Of a DNA stretch of 64,000 nucleotides, positions 33,041 to 44,207 are shown one piece after another (position 1 is the first letter of the stretch; each line of letters opens with the position of its first letter). Location: contig JALRBQ010000029.1 of the NCBI GenBank assembly GCA_023257655.1, positions 1-64,000 of the forward strand, written 5' to 3'. The DNA is from Pseudomonadales bacterium. GTDB lineage: Bacteria; Pseudomonadota; Gammaproteobacteria; Pseudomonadales; Pseudohongiellaceae. Made by a program: the position numbers and the translations under genes. The notes under the pieces are model-generated. The model made no database searches, had not been told where the DNA came from, and saw nothing but the letters and a program-made list of their open reading frames with translations.

Positions 33041-36000
33041 CTACTGCGCAGGGGCGGCGGGTGTAGACGATGCGCTGCCGGGCGAACCGAAGGCTTGCTT
33101 GAACTGTGGCTGCAGCCCTTCCCAGGGTCCTTGCAGGGTGTAGACGGCGCTGGTGAGGTTGTTTACCTGATCACCGAAGATGCGATCGAACAGGTACGCG
33201 CCAACCGCCAGCGGCAGATTGGCGGTGAGCAGACCCAGCCAGGGAATGTTCGCACTCACCGGCAATGTAAGGTACATCTCTCCATTGATTGTCTGGCCCG
33301 CCAGATTTAACTCGCCTGTAATCTGATACAGACTCGACGGCCCCGAAATCACCAGGCGGTCGTCGATCGTCACCTGACCGTTGTCCAACCGCATACTGCC
33401 TGTGATGCTGTCATAGGCCAGTCCACGTTGCAGCAGATCATCACTGAAGCGTAATCGCCGCATGATGGCATCGAAGTTGATGATGCTGATCAGTTTGAGC
33501 GCCCCTGCGCCACCGGCCTGTTGCTGGAAACGCCCGTCCCGAATGCTGAGCTCAAGCGCGCCTGACAGTGTGGCGGAGCTGAAGAAGGCTGGCGTGCCCG
33601 GCCAGTCGAGATTCGAGTTGAAGCGCGCATTCGTGCTCTCGAGACTCGGCGCAATTCCATTGGCAGTGAGGACGTCTGCAATATCGCCGGCCGTGATGAT
33701 GGCACTCAGATAACTGCGGTGGGTCTCGCCGTCAAACTTCCAGCTGAAGTGAGGTGCCGGCACCGCGGGATCAGTCGTTGGTGAGACGCGCAGTCCGCGA
33801 AAGTCGAAGTCAAGATCGCTGAATTCGGCCCCTTCATTATCGGGATCGAGTGTGAACTGCCAGCGGCCGTAATCCCGGGATCCAATCGTGATCGCATCGG
33901 CCGCAAAATGCAGCTTGGGCAAGGCGCGCGGGTCGATACCCGCGAGCGCATCGACGCGCTCCTCGGCAATTTCCTCAGTTTCGGTTTTAGTCTCATCGGC
34001 CTCAGCCCCGGCGCTGACACCGTCCGCACTTGCCTGGGCGGCAGGCACTGGTGTGTCGGTCCCCGCCTCATCGACCGCGTCGGTTGCCGATCCCGGCAGG
34101 TGGAGGTAGTCCAAATCGAGCGTCAGGTAATCGGCGCTGGACCGTGGTATGCGCACACTGCCCTGCACGGCGTCACCGCTCAGTGCAATGGCCCAGGCGC
34201 CCGCTTCCTGATCACTCTCGATGTGCAAGCCGACATCGGGCAGCACCTGGTCATACAGGGACAACTCGCTCACGGCGACATCGATAAAGGCGATGGCATC
34301 GCTGATGGCAGCATCATCAGTGCCTTCAGCATTGAGCTCGGTCAGATATTCCACCCACTCGCCGATCTCGAGAAAATCAACGTCGCCGAGCACCGCGAGA
34401 CCGCTGGTCTCGTTGTTAATCTGACTCTCGATGTTGCTCCAGTTCTCGCCGAACGCGACCGTGCCATTCTGGAAATTGCCCGCATCGAGTTGCAGATGCA
34501 ACGCAACCGCACTACCCAGATTCCCAGTGATCAACTGATCTTCACCACCAAACTCGATCTGCAGATGCAATGGCAGGACCTCGTCGGCCGTCTTGGCAAA
34601 CGGCTGCGGCAGCTTGAGGGCAGCGCCGGTGAGCGGCGTATCGATTGTGAGTCGCGGGTTGCCATTGCCAGCCATCGGCACCGTGACCCGGGTGACATAA
34701 TCGAAGCTGCCTTCCATGTCGACCAACAGCCGTCGCACAAACCCGCTCTGCATCGGCCACGCGATCAGCGGCTCCGGGCCGGCCTTGCCCGTCGCTTCCA
34801 CCTGGATAGCCTGCAGTGTTGTACCGTCGAGCTGCGATGACAGCGCGATGTTCACCGGCTCGGCAAACAGTGCGCCTGTCAGCGTGCTCGGCTCCAGGCC
34901 AGCCGCCGTATCGTAGATCACAGCACCTGACAATGCTTCTATGTCGAGTGCGTAGTCAGGCATCTGCAAGGTGTTGTCGGCGAGTTGCACCTCGACATGC
35001 ACGGTCGTGGCTCTGTCGGCTGCGCCTAGCGGTACCCGCACCTGAATGTCGGCTTCCAGATCGCCGGTCGAGAGCCAGTTGTCCATGGCATTGTGCAGAC
35101 CATCGCCGACCGGCGCCGCCTGCAAATACCCGAGTCCGTCGGCGGTCGTGCCATGCGCGCTGCCACGAACCTCGAGCCAGTTCTCGCCTTCCGCATTGCG
35201 ACGCACGGTAGCCACTACATCGGTTGCCATCAGGCCGAGACTGGAGGTCGCGTCGACGGCGATATCGATGGCATTGTCATTCGTTACCACCAGACCATCG
35301 AGCTCGTTCATGACCGGCCAGTCCGGGCTGAATTGCAATTCGGTGTTCGCGAGTTGGTAGAAGCTCTGAAACGTGTTGGTCTCAGGCGCCGACCCGGCGA
35401 TGGTGGAACCGCGGAAGATGACACCACTGTTCGTCACCTCTCCCGCGAGCACGGCATCGCGGAGCCAACGCATCGTGTCGCGCAACGGTGCCGCCACGGT
35501 GGGGGCGTTCGGCAAATACGGATCGATGCGCCCACCATCGGCGCGCAGGGCACCGACGAGCAGGTCGAGGTTGCCTTCACGTCGTCCATCGGCATAGCGG
35601 TCCAGCGCCGAGGCAAACTGCACCCGCCCATCGACGATGTCAGACTCGGCAACGACCACACCGCTCACGAGATCGATGTGTTCGCCGTCATTCAGGTCAG
35701 CGCGAAAATCCAGTCGACCGTTGACATAGTCGTAGTCCCAGGTGTCGGCAAACACCGTGGGGATATTGATGCGGAACCGCGTCGACTCCACCTCGGCGAA
35801 GCCGCGGGCGATGCGGGTGGTGGCGTCGTAACTCGCCTCGACATAGCCGTCCATGCCCCAAAGACTCGGCGCGTTATTCACCGAGCTGAGGTCGACATTC
35901 TCCAGGTTCGCGTGCAGGCGAGTGGGCTCACCGGCAGACGCGCTCGGCACGCGCAGACTCACATTCGCCAACTCACCCCGGGGATTGTAGGCGGCGAGTT

Positions 36001-37126
36001 GCTGGCGACCGGCGGTGTCGAGCAGTCCGCTGCTGTCGAGCAGTCGTGCCAGCAGATCGAGGTTGATGCAGTCGGCCTGGACCACTAGCGCATCGTCTTG
36101 CTCGCGGGCCACATGCGCGTCAAACGGCCCCCATTGCAAGCCATCACCGGCGATAGCGAGGTCATCAGCGATCAGATTGAACTGACCGGGCGCTTCGCCA
36201 CTCAGCAAGCGTGCCTTGCCGGACAGGGTGTAGTGCGATTCGGTTCCAGTCTGGGGATCAGCAAATGTCGAGGTGGTAATGGCGAGATCGGAATCCACAC
36301 TGCGCACGCGGCCACCCTGCAGATTCACCCACAGATTGCCACCCCCGCTAAGCTGTTTCAGGGTCAGGTTGCCAACTGCCGTCTCGGCCAGCAATTCGGA
36401 ATAGTCCGTCGCGGGAATGCCGAGATGAATACGCCCATTGACGCGCGCCAGTGTCGCGCCACGGGCTTCGAATGAGAGCATGAGTTGTTCATCGCTATTA
36501 TCGAGATTGGCATTCACATGCAGGAAATGATTGCCATTACGGTTCTGGATCAGCGCGGTGCCGTTGGAGAAACGAAAGGTCTGTTGATTCTTCGTGGTGA
36601 GATCGACCCGCACATCGCTCAGGTTCAGTAACGACACCTGCAGGAAGGACTGGTAGAGCGTGTCGAGATTTATCTCGCCGTTACCACTGAAATTGATGCC
36701 ATTCAATTGCCAGGCACCGGAGTCGGCCTGCACCGCATCGATCGCGAGTCCTTCGACAAGAAATTCCGCGATGACCCAGCGCCGCTGCAGAATGCTGCGG
36801 GGAATATCGATGACGAGATTGGCGTGGTCGAAGTTGAAAGCGCTGGTTTTGGGGGTACCGGCAGTGACACTGTCCTCACTGACCAGCAGGCTGAAACCGG
36901 TTACCTGTAACGCCGGGTTGAATCCCTGAAAACTGCCGGTAAGAGAGTCGATGTGAACCGGCAAGCCGGTGATCTCCAGAATCTGCTCCTCGAAGAAATC
37001 GGCATAGCGGGAAACGGCGGGCATGAACTGGCGGCCGGCGCTGACATAAGCCGCCAGCAACACGAGGACCACGACCAGCAACCAGATGGCTTGCTGCCGC
37101 ACAATGTTGAAGATTCTGAGTAACAT
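33041..37126 (-). CDS. yhdP: YhdP family AsmA-like envelope protein
   Basis: A 1361-residue protein with one N-terminal membrane helix (about residues 10-30, AIWLLVVVLVLLAAYVSAG), a long periplasmic beta-rich groove region, and the AsmA-like C-terminal part (FQQQAGGAGALKLISIINFD, then VSANIPWLGLLTANLPLAVG). YhdP, TamB and YdbH are bridge-like proteins that move phospholipid from inner to outer membrane. A low-complexity acidic/Ala-rich insert occurs near residues 1005-1040. It is the last gene of the mreB-mreC-mreD-maf-rng-yhdP block. Length is as usual for the family. Confidence 0.93.
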   Translation of the reverse strand: MLLRIFNIVRQQAIWLLVVVLVLLAAYVSAGRQFMPAVSRYADFFEEQILEITGLPVHIDSLTGSFQGFNPALQVTGFSLLVSEDSVTAGTPKTSAFNFDHANLVIDIPRSILQRRWVIAEFLVEGLAIDAVQADSGAWQLNGINFSGNGEINLDTLYQSFLQVSLLNLSDVRVDLTTKNQQTFRFSNGTALIQNRNGNHFLHVNANLDNSDEQLMLSFEARGATLARVNGRIHLGIPATDYSELLAETAVGNLTLKQLSGGGNLWVNLQGGRVRSVDSDLAITTSTFADPQTGTESHYTLSGKARLLSGEAPGQFNLIADDLAIAGDGLQWGPFDAHVAREQDDALVVQADCINLDLLARLLDSSGLLDTAGRQQLAAYNPRGELANVSLRVPSASAGEPTRLHANLENVDLSSVNNAPSLWGMDGYVEASYDATTRIARGFAEVESTRFRINIPTVFADTWDYDYVNGRLDFRADLNDGEHIDLVSGVVVAESDIVDGRVQFASALDRYADGRREGNLDLLVGALRADGGRIDPYLPNAPTVAAPLRDTMRWLRDAVLAGEVTNSGVIFRGSTIAGSAPETNTFQSFYQLANTELQFSPDWPVMNELDGLVVTNDNAIDIAVDATSSLGLMATDVVATVRRNAEGENWLEVRGSAHGTTADGLGYLQAAPVGDGLHNAMDNWLSTGDLEADIQVRVPLGAADRATTVHVEVQLADNTLQMPDYALDIEALSGAVIYDTAAGLEPSTLTGALFAEPVNIALSSQLDGTTLQAIQVEATGKAGPEPLIAWPMQSGFVRRLLVDMEGSFDYVTRVTVPMAGNGNPRLTIDTPLTGAALKLPQPFAKTADEVLPLHLQIEFGGEDQLITGNLGSAVALHLQLDAGNFQNGTVAFGENWSNIESQINNETSGLAVLGDVDFLEIGEWVEYLTELNAEGTDDAAISDAIAFIDVAVSELSLYDQVLPDVGLHIESDQEAGAWAIALSGDAVQGSVRIPRSSADYLTLDLDYLHLPGSATDAVDEAGTDTPVPAAQASADGVSAGAEADETKTETEEIAEERVDALAGIDPRALPKLHFAADAITIGSRDYGRWQFTLDPDNEGAEFSDLDFDFRGLRVSPTTDPAVPAPHFSWKFDGETHRSYLSAIITAGDIADVLTANGIAPSLESTNARFNSNLDWPGTPAFFSSATLSGALELSIRDGRFQQQAGGAGALKLISIINFDAIMRRLRFSDDLLQRGLAYDSITGSMRLDNGQVTIDDRLVISGPSSLYQITGELNLAGQTINGEMYLTLPVSANIPWLGLLTANLPLAVGAYLFDRIFGDQVNNLTSAVYTLQGPWEGLQPQFKQAFGSPGSASSTPAAPAQ

Positions 37127-37282
37127 GCTCTGGATTACGTTACGGCTGAAGCGCGCTTGTGTCAGGGCCTTGTCAGCCTCACTGCGGAGACTCCCGCCTG
37201 AAGCAACACGAAGCCACCCAACCGGTATAGCGCAGGCATCCTGAACAGCAACTGAAAGAACGCTGCGTAATGCCTGATTCGC

Positions 37283-38761
37283 CTAGTACAGGACCACGTC
37301 AAACTGTTCCTGAGTATACATGGGTTCCACTTCGAATTTGACCGTCTTCCCCATTAATTCTTGCAGTTCGGCGAGGGTATCCGATTCTTCATCAAGCAGC
37401 CGGTCAACGACAACCTGAGAGGCCATGACCAGCAAGACGTCGTTCTCATACACCTTGCCAACGCGCATGATCTCCCGAAAAATTTCATAACACACAGTTT
37501 CGGCGGATTTTTGGGTACCGCGCCCCTCACACACCGGGCAATGGCTGTTGAGAATCTGCCCGAGGCTTTCGCGAGTACGCTTGCGCGTCATCTCGATCAG
37601 GCCGAGTTGGGAAATGCCGGTGATCGTGGTGCGGGCATGGTCTTTCTCCAGGGCTTTCGCCAGCGTGCGTTGCACCTGCCGCTGGTGTTCGGGATCGACC
37701 ATGTCAATGAAGTCGAGGATGATGATGCCGCCGAGATTGCGAATACGCAGTTGTCGCGCGATCGCCGTCGCTGCCTCCAGATTCGTCTTGAGAATAGTCT
37801 CGGCGTGGTTGCGGCTGCCGAGATAGGCACCGGTATTCACGTCGATCGTCGTCATCGCTTCGGTCTGGTCGATGATGAGATCGCCACCGGATTTGAGTTT
37901 AACCTTGCGACCGAGCGCCTTGTTGATCTCGTCCTCAATGGCATATACGTCGAAGATCGGGCGATCGCCGGCATAGTATTCGATGGTCGTCTTCAGTTCG
38001 GGAACGAAGTCTTCGATAAACTGGGTAATATCGGCATAGGACTGCTTGTTGTCGACTCGAATCTTTTCGATTTGCGGACTCAGCAGATCACGAACCGTAC
38101 GCAGGTAGAGCGGCACGTCACGGTAAACCATGCTGATGCCTTCGCTGGTCTCGAGTCTTCGCGAGACTTTGGCCCACAGGCGCTTGAGGTAACGGATATC
38201 TTCCTTGAACTCGTCAATCCCAACACCCTCGGCGGCCGTGCGCACGATGAAACCGCCGGCATCGTCCCAGGCCGCGTCCTGCAGACTCGCATCGAGTTGA
38301 GCCAGCAGTCGCTCGCGCTCTGCGGCATCTTCGAGTCGTTGCGAAATACCCCGATGCTTGCTGCGAGGCAGGTAGACCAGATTGCGTGAAGGCAAGGTGA
38401 GATGAGTAGTGAGACGTGCCCCCTTCGTGCTGATCGCGTCTTTCGCCACCTGCACCACGAGCATCTGTCCTTCGCGGAGCAATTCCTGGATCGGTCGTGT
38501 CTCTGCTTCGCGCACCTCAAAACCTTCGCGGTCGATGCGCGAGATGTCGGACAGGTGAATGAACGCGGCGCGATCGAGGCCGATATCGACGAAGGCAGCC
38601 TCCATCCCGGGCATCACGCGCACGACCTTGCCCCGAAAAATATCACCGACGTGGCCCCGGTTGTTGGATCGTTCGATGATAACTTCCTGCAGCAGGCCGT
38701 TCTCGATCAGCGCAACGCGAGTCTCCATGGGCGTGACATTGATCAGAATCTCTTCGCTCAC
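37283..38761 (-). CDS. rng: Ribonuclease G
   Basis: A 492-residue endoribonuclease of the RNase E/G family. The N-terminal S1 domain lies at about residues 35-120 (GDIFRGKVVRVMPGMEAAFV). The catalytic DNase-I-like region carries IDQTEAMTTIDVNTGAY, and the zinc-link CPVCEGRG lies near residue 405. It matures 16S rRNA 5' ends and trims some mRNAs. The start is GTG at 38761, immediately after the maf TGA (zero gap), showing translational coupling. Length matches E. coli RNase G. Confidence 0.95.
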   Translation of the reverse strand: MSEEILINVTPMETRVALIENGLLQEVIIERSNNRGHVGDIFRGKVVRVMPGMEAAFVDIGLDRAAFIHLSDISRIDREGFEVREAETRPIQELLREGQMLVVQVAKDAISTKGARLTTHLTLPSRNLVYLPRSKHRGISQRLEDAAERERLLAQLDASLQDAAWDDAGGFIVRTAAEGVGIDEFKEDIRYLKRLWAKVSRRLETSEGISMVYRDVPLYLRTVRDLLSPQIEKIRVDNKQSYADITQFIEDFVPELKTTIEYYAGDRPIFDVYAIEDEINKALGRKVKLKSGGDLIIDQTEAMTTIDVNTGAYLGSRNHAETILKTNLEAATAIARQLRIRNLGGIIILDFIDMVDPEHQRQVQRTLAKALEKDHARTTITGISQLGLIEMTRKRTRESLGQILNSHCPVCEGRGTQKSAETVCYEIFREIMRVGKVYENDVLLVMASQVVVDRLLDEESDTLAELQELMGKTVKFEVEPMYTQEQFDVVLY

Positions 38762-39355
38762 TCAGGCCTCCGCGGGAACGGCGAGACATGGAATACCGAA
38801 TTCCTGCAACAGCGCCGCGGTCTCGAACAGGGGCAGGCCCATGACACCGCTGTAACTGCCTTGCAGGTGCTGGATGAAGATGGCGCCGAGCCCCTGGATC
38901 GCGTAGCCCCCTGCCTTGCCGCTCGGCTCACCGGTTTCCCAATAGGCCTGGGCCTCGACGGCACTGATCGGCCGAAAAGTGACACGGGAGGTCGACAGCC
39001 GGGATTGTTGCCGGGCTCCCTGCGCCACCGTGACAGCTGACATCACCTCGTGCTCCCTGCCAGACAGGCGTTGTAGCATGCGCCAACCGTCGGCGGCGTC
39101 CTCAGGCTTGCCCAGTACGTCACCATCACACACCACGGAAGTGTCGGCACCGATCACAATCGCGCCATCGGCACAGGTCGCGAGACCGGCACCGGCCTTC
39201 TCCGAGGCCATGCGCAGCACATAATCGTGAGCGGATTCTCCGGCCCGGCGTGACTCGTCAATATTTTGCTCCGCCACGATGAACACCAGACCCAGCTGTT
39301 CCAGGAGTTGGCGACGACGCGGCGAGGCGGAGGCGAGAATGAGAGACCGGGTCAT
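38762..39355 (-). CDS. maf: Maf-like nucleotide pyrophosphatase (YhdE type)
   Basis: A 197-residue house-cleaning enzyme. It has the Maf start motif LILASASPRRRQLLEQLG, then ADTSVVCDGDVLGKP, FRPISAVEAQAYWETGEP and GKAGGYAIQG. YhdE-type Maf hydrolyses dTTP/UTP and modified pyrimidine nucleotides to monophosphates; position next to rng and mreD fits YhdE rather than YceF. The stop abuts the rng start. Cytosolic. Confidence 0.93.
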   Translation of the reverse strand: MTRSLILASASPRRRQLLEQLGLVFIVAEQNIDESRRAGESAHDYVLRMASEKAGAGLATCADGAIVIGADTSVVCDGDVLGKPEDAADGWRMLQRLSGREHEVMSAVTVAQGARQQSRLSTSRVTFRPISAVEAQAYWETGEPSGKAGGYAIQGLGAIFIQHLQGSYSGVMGLPLFETAALLQEFGIPCLAVPAEA

Positions 39356-39370
39356 GGCAGGCGGCGCAGG

Positions 39371-39859
39371 CTAACGCACATCAAAGCTGCGACGGGAATG
39401 TCGTAACAATTGAAACAGGGAAGGCCAGATCAGGGCACTCGTCAGCGCGGCCATCAGGAACATCAGGTTGGAGGGCACGGTCTGGTCGGTGATGATGAGC
39501 AACCAGTGACAGACCATCAGATTCAGACCCACCAGGGCGAACACGAGTCCGGCCTGTTGCACGGTGGAGAACATCCGCAGTCGCTGATGAAGACTCAGGG
39601 TGATGTAGGCGATGATGACGAGAGCGAGGGCATTCACCCCGAGAATCGAGCCCTCCAGAATATCGAGCAGCAAGCCAACGACGAAAGCCCAGCCGATGCC
39701 GATGCGATACGGCAAGGCCATCGCCCAATAGATCAGCACCATCGGAATCCATTCGGGACGATAGTTCATGGCCCAGTCCGGGAACGGGACGATCGCGAGC
39801 AGGAAACCAATGAACAGGCTCAGCGCAATGACCCAGGTGGCGTGTGTCTTTCTTTGCAT
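39371..39859 (-). CDS. mreD: Rod shape-determining protein MreD
   Basis: A 162-residue integral membrane protein with five predicted helices, as expected for MreD: IALSLFIGFLLAIVPFP, then PEWIPMVLIYWAMALPYRIG, and helices to ~residue 150. It works with MreC, RodA and PBP2 in lateral-wall synthesis. It begins 6 bp after the mreC stop and ends 15 bp before maf, all in one transcript. Confidence 0.93.
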   Translation of the reverse strand: MQRKTHATWVIALSLFIGFLLAIVPFPDWAMNYRPEWIPMVLIYWAMALPYRIGIGWAFVVGLLLDILEGSILGVNALALVIIAYITLSLHQRLRMFSTVQQAGLVFALVGLNLMVCHWLLIITDQTVPSNLMFLMAALTSALIWPSLFQLLRHSRRSFDVR

Positions 39860-39865
39860 GGGCGG

Positions 39866-40816
39866 CTATTGATCCTCGACCTGTGGCACAGAATTGCTGT
39901 CGGCCGCTTCGGCCTGCGGCGCGGTGGCTGGTGGCATATCTTCCGCACTCAGGCTAATCGCCTCCTCGACGGCACTCTGCGCCTCGCTGTCCTTATCTTC
40001 AAACACAAGCATCACATGCCGTGTGCTGTCGAGTTGCGCCAGCGGACGCGCCCGCACTGTCGAGAACGACTGGCCTGGGTCGGCAAACACACTGATGATT
40101 TCCGCCACCGGATAATTCTTCGGATAGACCTGTCCCATGCCGGAGCTGACCAGCAGGTCGCCTGCCTTCATGTCCTGGGTCTGGGTCACGAACTCCAGCT
40201 CCAGTTCGGCGGCGGTCGTGCGTGAACCGCGCGCCAGCGCCCGCTCGCCATTGCGATTCACTTCAACAGGTGTGACATGGTGCGAGTCGGTGATGAGCAG
40301 TACCCAGCTCGTGAAGGGCAGCACTTCATCCACTTGCCCCATCAGGCCGTTCGCATCGAGCAGGGGCTGGCCAACGAACACCCCTTCGCGCGCCCCCTTG
40401 TTGACAAGTACCCGTTTCGAGAACGGATCGGGAGAGACGTTGATGATCTCGGCGGGCAACACCTCGCCGTTGATGACCGCACTCGCCTCCTGCAATTGCA
40501 ACAGGCGGCTGTTCTCACGGGCGAGACTCTCCATCAGTTGCAGTTCACGCTGGGCTAGCAGCAACTCTTCGCGCAGCTGCGCGTTTTCCTCCAGCAGATC
40601 GGTACGGGAGACGAACACATCGTCGATCCAGAAAGAGACCCGGGTGGGGATATCGGCTACCCAGTAAACCGGCGTCGTGGCGAACCCGAGCCCATACCTG
40701 ACCTTGTCGAGATAATCGAAACGGTTGTCGGCGAACATGATGCACACCGCAAGGAGGATGAAGGCCAGCGCCCGGTATTCGAGCGCCACGCCTTGGGTAA
40801 AGAGGGTCTTGTCGAT
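39866..40816 (-). CDS. mreC: Cell shape-determining protein MreC with probable AUC start
   Basis: A ~316-residue bitopic protein: one helix (ALAFILLAVCIMFADNRF), a coiled coil at ~residues 70-110, then two periplasmic beta domains (MGQVDEVLPFTSWVLLITD, then GSRTTAAELELEFV) and an acidic C-terminal tail. The first standard start, GTG 40789, would omit residues DKTLFTQG, which look like the conserved MreC N-terminus (KxLFTQG...). Nine codons upstream, ATC at 40816 begins that stretch and GAGGT lies eight bases before it, so I place the start there. GTG 40789 remains possible. Confidence 0.9.
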   Translation of the reverse strand: MDKTLFTQGVALEYRALAFILLAVCIMFADNRFDYLDKVRYGLGFATTPVYWVADIPTRVSFWIDDVFVSRTDLLEENAQLREELLLAQRELQLMESLARENSRLLQLQEASAVINGEVLPAEIINVSPDPFSKRVLVNKGAREGVFVGQPLLDANGLMGQVDEVLPFTSWVLLITDSHHVTPVEVNRNGERALARGSRTTAAELELEFVTQTQDMKAGDLLVSSGMGQVYPKNYPVAEIISVFADPGQSFSTVRARPLAQLDSTRHVMLVFEDKDSEAQSAVEEAISLSAEDMPPATAPQAEAADSNSVPQVEDQ

Positions 40817-40893
40817 GACTGCCTACCTCATACTCAGGGGAGTCGAAAAGTATAGCAGCCCTGCGCGCCGGAATCTCTGCGCAGACGCGGCGA

Positions 40894-41946
<1,053 letters not shown>

Positions 41947-42148
41947 TTAACCTCAATGTGATAGCCGAGCACTGGATTGCATTGTTATTAAGGCGGCAAG
42001 TTAGCGGAATGATTTAGCCAATCAAACCTTTTGGACTGCTGCAGTGTCGGATTATTGGACCAGGCAACACTTGATCGCCTCTGAATCGGGAATCAGCGTG
42101 ATTTGAAGTGGTACCTCGGGAATCTCCTGAAGCGTTCGACCTTTCCAG

Positions 42149-42210
42149 CGAGTCTGGCAAGTCTGGCAAGTCTAGCAAGCGCAAGTTTAGCATGAGCAAG
42201 TTCAGGCTCG
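42149..42210. repeat. Degenerate 9-bp tandem repeat
   Basis: Four to six copies of a unit like AGTCTGGCA (later AGTCTAGCA, AGTTTAGCA) between mreB and gatC. Confidence 0.7.
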
Positions 42211-42231
42211 TTCATACGCGCTCAAGCGCGT

Positions 42232-42262
42232 TTGACCTAAACCGGTGAAATTCAAGTATAAT
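42232..42262 (+). promoter_or_regulatory. Sigma-70-type promoter for gatCAB
   Basis: TTGACC (42232-42237) and a consensus TATAAT (42257-42262) are separated by 19 bp, slightly long. The start of transcription would be near 42269, leaving a leader of about 128 bases before gatC. Confidence 0.6.
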
Positions 42263-42396
42263 CTCGCCTTCGTCGCGGTTAGGACGCACTCTAGCAACGG
42301 CCAAGGGTAAGGGCAAGTGGCAGCGCCTATTTATTTGATGCGTACCGCAAACCCGACTTTCCCCCATCCAGACACGGCATTTCCCGGAGATTCAGC

Positions 42397-42684
42397 ATGG
42401 CTTTGGACAAGTCTGAAGTAGCCAAAATCGCGCATCTTGCGCGACTGCATATCAGCGAGACTGAGGCCGATGAGGTGACCAATCGCATCACCGATATCCT
42501 CGCTCTGATCGACCAGATGCAATCCGTCGATACCGATGGCGTCGACCCCCTGGCGCACCCACTGGATGTCGTGCAACGTCTGCGTCCCGATGTCGTCACC
42601 GAGACCGACGAGCGCGAGCGTCTGCAGACCCTGGCACCGGCCAGTCAGGACGGCCTGTATCTGGTACCGCAGGTGATCGAATAG
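42397..42684 (+). CDS. gatC: Asp/Glu-tRNA amidotransferase subunit C
   Basis: A 95-residue GatC: VAKIAHLARLHISETEADEV at the N-terminus and LRPDVVTETDERERL in the extended C-terminal part that wraps around GatA. It stabilises the GatAB heterodimer, which converts Glu-tRNA(Gln) and Asp-tRNA(Asn) to the amidated forms. First gene of gatCAB; gatA follows after 60 bp. Confidence 0.95.
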   Translation: MALDKSEVAKIAHLARLHISETEADEVTNRITDILALIDQMQSVDTDGVDPLAHPLDVVQRLRPDVVTETDERERLQTLAPASQDGLYLVPQVIE

Positions 42685-42744
42685 CACTCTCGTCTTACCA
42701 CGGCTGTCCCCAACCGGAATACACCCAAGTGATGGAAGCATGTA

Positions 42745-44205
42745 ATGATTGAAAAAACCGTCGCGGAGCTCTCCGCCGCTCTCGCCTCCGGCGAGTTCTC
42801 CAGTGTGGAATTGACGCAGGCCTACCTCGATCACATCGAGCGCCATAATGCCACATTGAATGCCTACATCACCGTGTGTGCCGAGTCTGCCCTGGCACAG
42901 GCGCGCGCCGCCGATGCTGCCCGCGCCGCCGGCGCAAATAATCCACTGCTGGGGATTCCAATTGCGCACAAGGACATCTTCTGCACGGAAGGTGTATTGA
43001 CGACCTGTGGCTCGAAGATGCTCCACAACTTCGTCTCACCGTACAACGCAACCGTCATCGAGAAATTCAATGCCGCCGGTGCTGTCATGCTCGGCAAGAC
43101 CAACATGGATGAGTTCGCGATGGGCTCTTCCAATGAAACCAGTTACTACGGTCCTGTGCGCAACCCCTGGGATCTGGAGCGTGTACCCGGTGGATCTTCC
43201 GGTGGTTCCGCCGCCGCGGTCGCCGCCGATTTATGTGCGATGGCCACCGGCACCGACACCGGCGGCTCTATTCGCCAGCCAGCCGCTTTCAGCGGCATCA
43301 CCGGTCTCAAGCCGAGTTACGGTCGCGTCTCACGCTGGGGCATGATCGCGTTCGCCTCCAGTCTGGATCAGGCCGGCACCTTGTCCAAGAGCGCCGAAGA
43401 TTCTGCCCTCATGTTGAATGTGATGGCGGGTCTCGACATGAAAGACTCCACGAGTGCAGACAAGCCGGTCGATGATTATGCCGCCACGCTCAATGATTCC
43501 CTGCAGGGGTTGCGCATCGGCATACCCCGACAGCATTTTGCCGAGGGCCTCTCGCCCGAGGTTGAAAAGGCAGTGCGTGCGGCACTTGGCGAGTACGAGA
43601 AGCTGGGAGCGACACTGAAGGAGATCGACCTGCCAAACAACCACCTCTCGGTGTCTGCCTATTATGTCGTCGCCCCCGCGGAAGCCTCGGCCAACCTTTC
43701 CCGCTTCGATGGCGTTCGCTACGGCTATCGTTGCGCGGACCCGGTGAATCTCGAGGACATGTACAAGCGCAGCCGCAGCGAAGGCTTCGGAGACGAGGTG
43801 AAGCGTCGCATCATGATCGGTACCTATGCCCTGTCGGCTGGTTTCTATGACGCTTACTATCGCAAGGCGCAGCGGATCCGTCGGCTGATCAAAGACGACT
43901 TCAGTCGTGCCTTCCAGGAAGTGGACGTCGTCATCGGACCCACCTCGCCTCACACTGCCTTCAAGCTGGGCGCGAAGACCGACCCGGTGGCGATGTACCT
44001 CGAGGACATCTACACCATCGCGGTCAACCTGGCAGGCCTGCCCGGCATCTCGATTCCGGTTGGCACGGCCGCCGGCTTGCCGGTTGGCATGCAACTCGTC
44101 GGTCCCGACTTCGCCGAGGCGAAGCTGTTGAATATTGCGCATCAGTTTCAGTGCCACACCGACTGGCATCGGCAGAAACCTGGCGCACTGGGCAAGGAGG
44201 CATGA
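42745..44205 (+). CDS. gatA: Asp/Glu-tRNA amidotransferase subunit A
   Basis: A 486-residue amidase-signature enzyme releasing ammonia from glutamine. The Ser-cisSer-Lys triad is visible: Lys in [10 protein letters not shown], Ser in [13 protein letters not shown] and the catalytic Ser in [14 protein letters not shown]-terminal [19 protein letters not shown] is typical. The stop overlaps the start region of gatB. Cytosolic, in complex with GatB and GatC. Confidence 0.96.
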   Translation: MIEKTVAELSAALASGEFSSVELTQAYLDHIERHNATLNAYITVCAESALAQARAADAARAAGANNPLLGIPIAHKDIFCTEGVLTTCGSKMLHNFVSPYNATVIEKFNAAGAVMLGKTNMDEFAMGSSNETSYYGPVRNPWDLERVPGGSSGGSAAAVAADLCAMATGTDTGGSIRQPAAFSGITGLKPSYGRVSRWGMIAFASSLDQAGTLSKSAEDSALMLNVMAGLDMKDSTSADKPVDDYAATLNDSLQGLRIGIPRQHFAEGLSPEVEKAVRAALGEYEKLGATLKEIDLPNNHLSVSAYYVVAPAEASANLSRFDGVRYGYRCADPVNLEDMYKRSRSEGFGDEVKRRIMIGTYALSAGFYDAYYRKAQRIRRLIKDDFSRAFQEVDVVIGPTSPHTAFKLGAKTDPVAMYLEDIYTIAVNLAGLPGISIPVGTAAGLPVGMQLVGPDFAEAKLLNIAHQFQCHTDWHRQKPGALGKEA

Positions 44206-44207
44206 TC

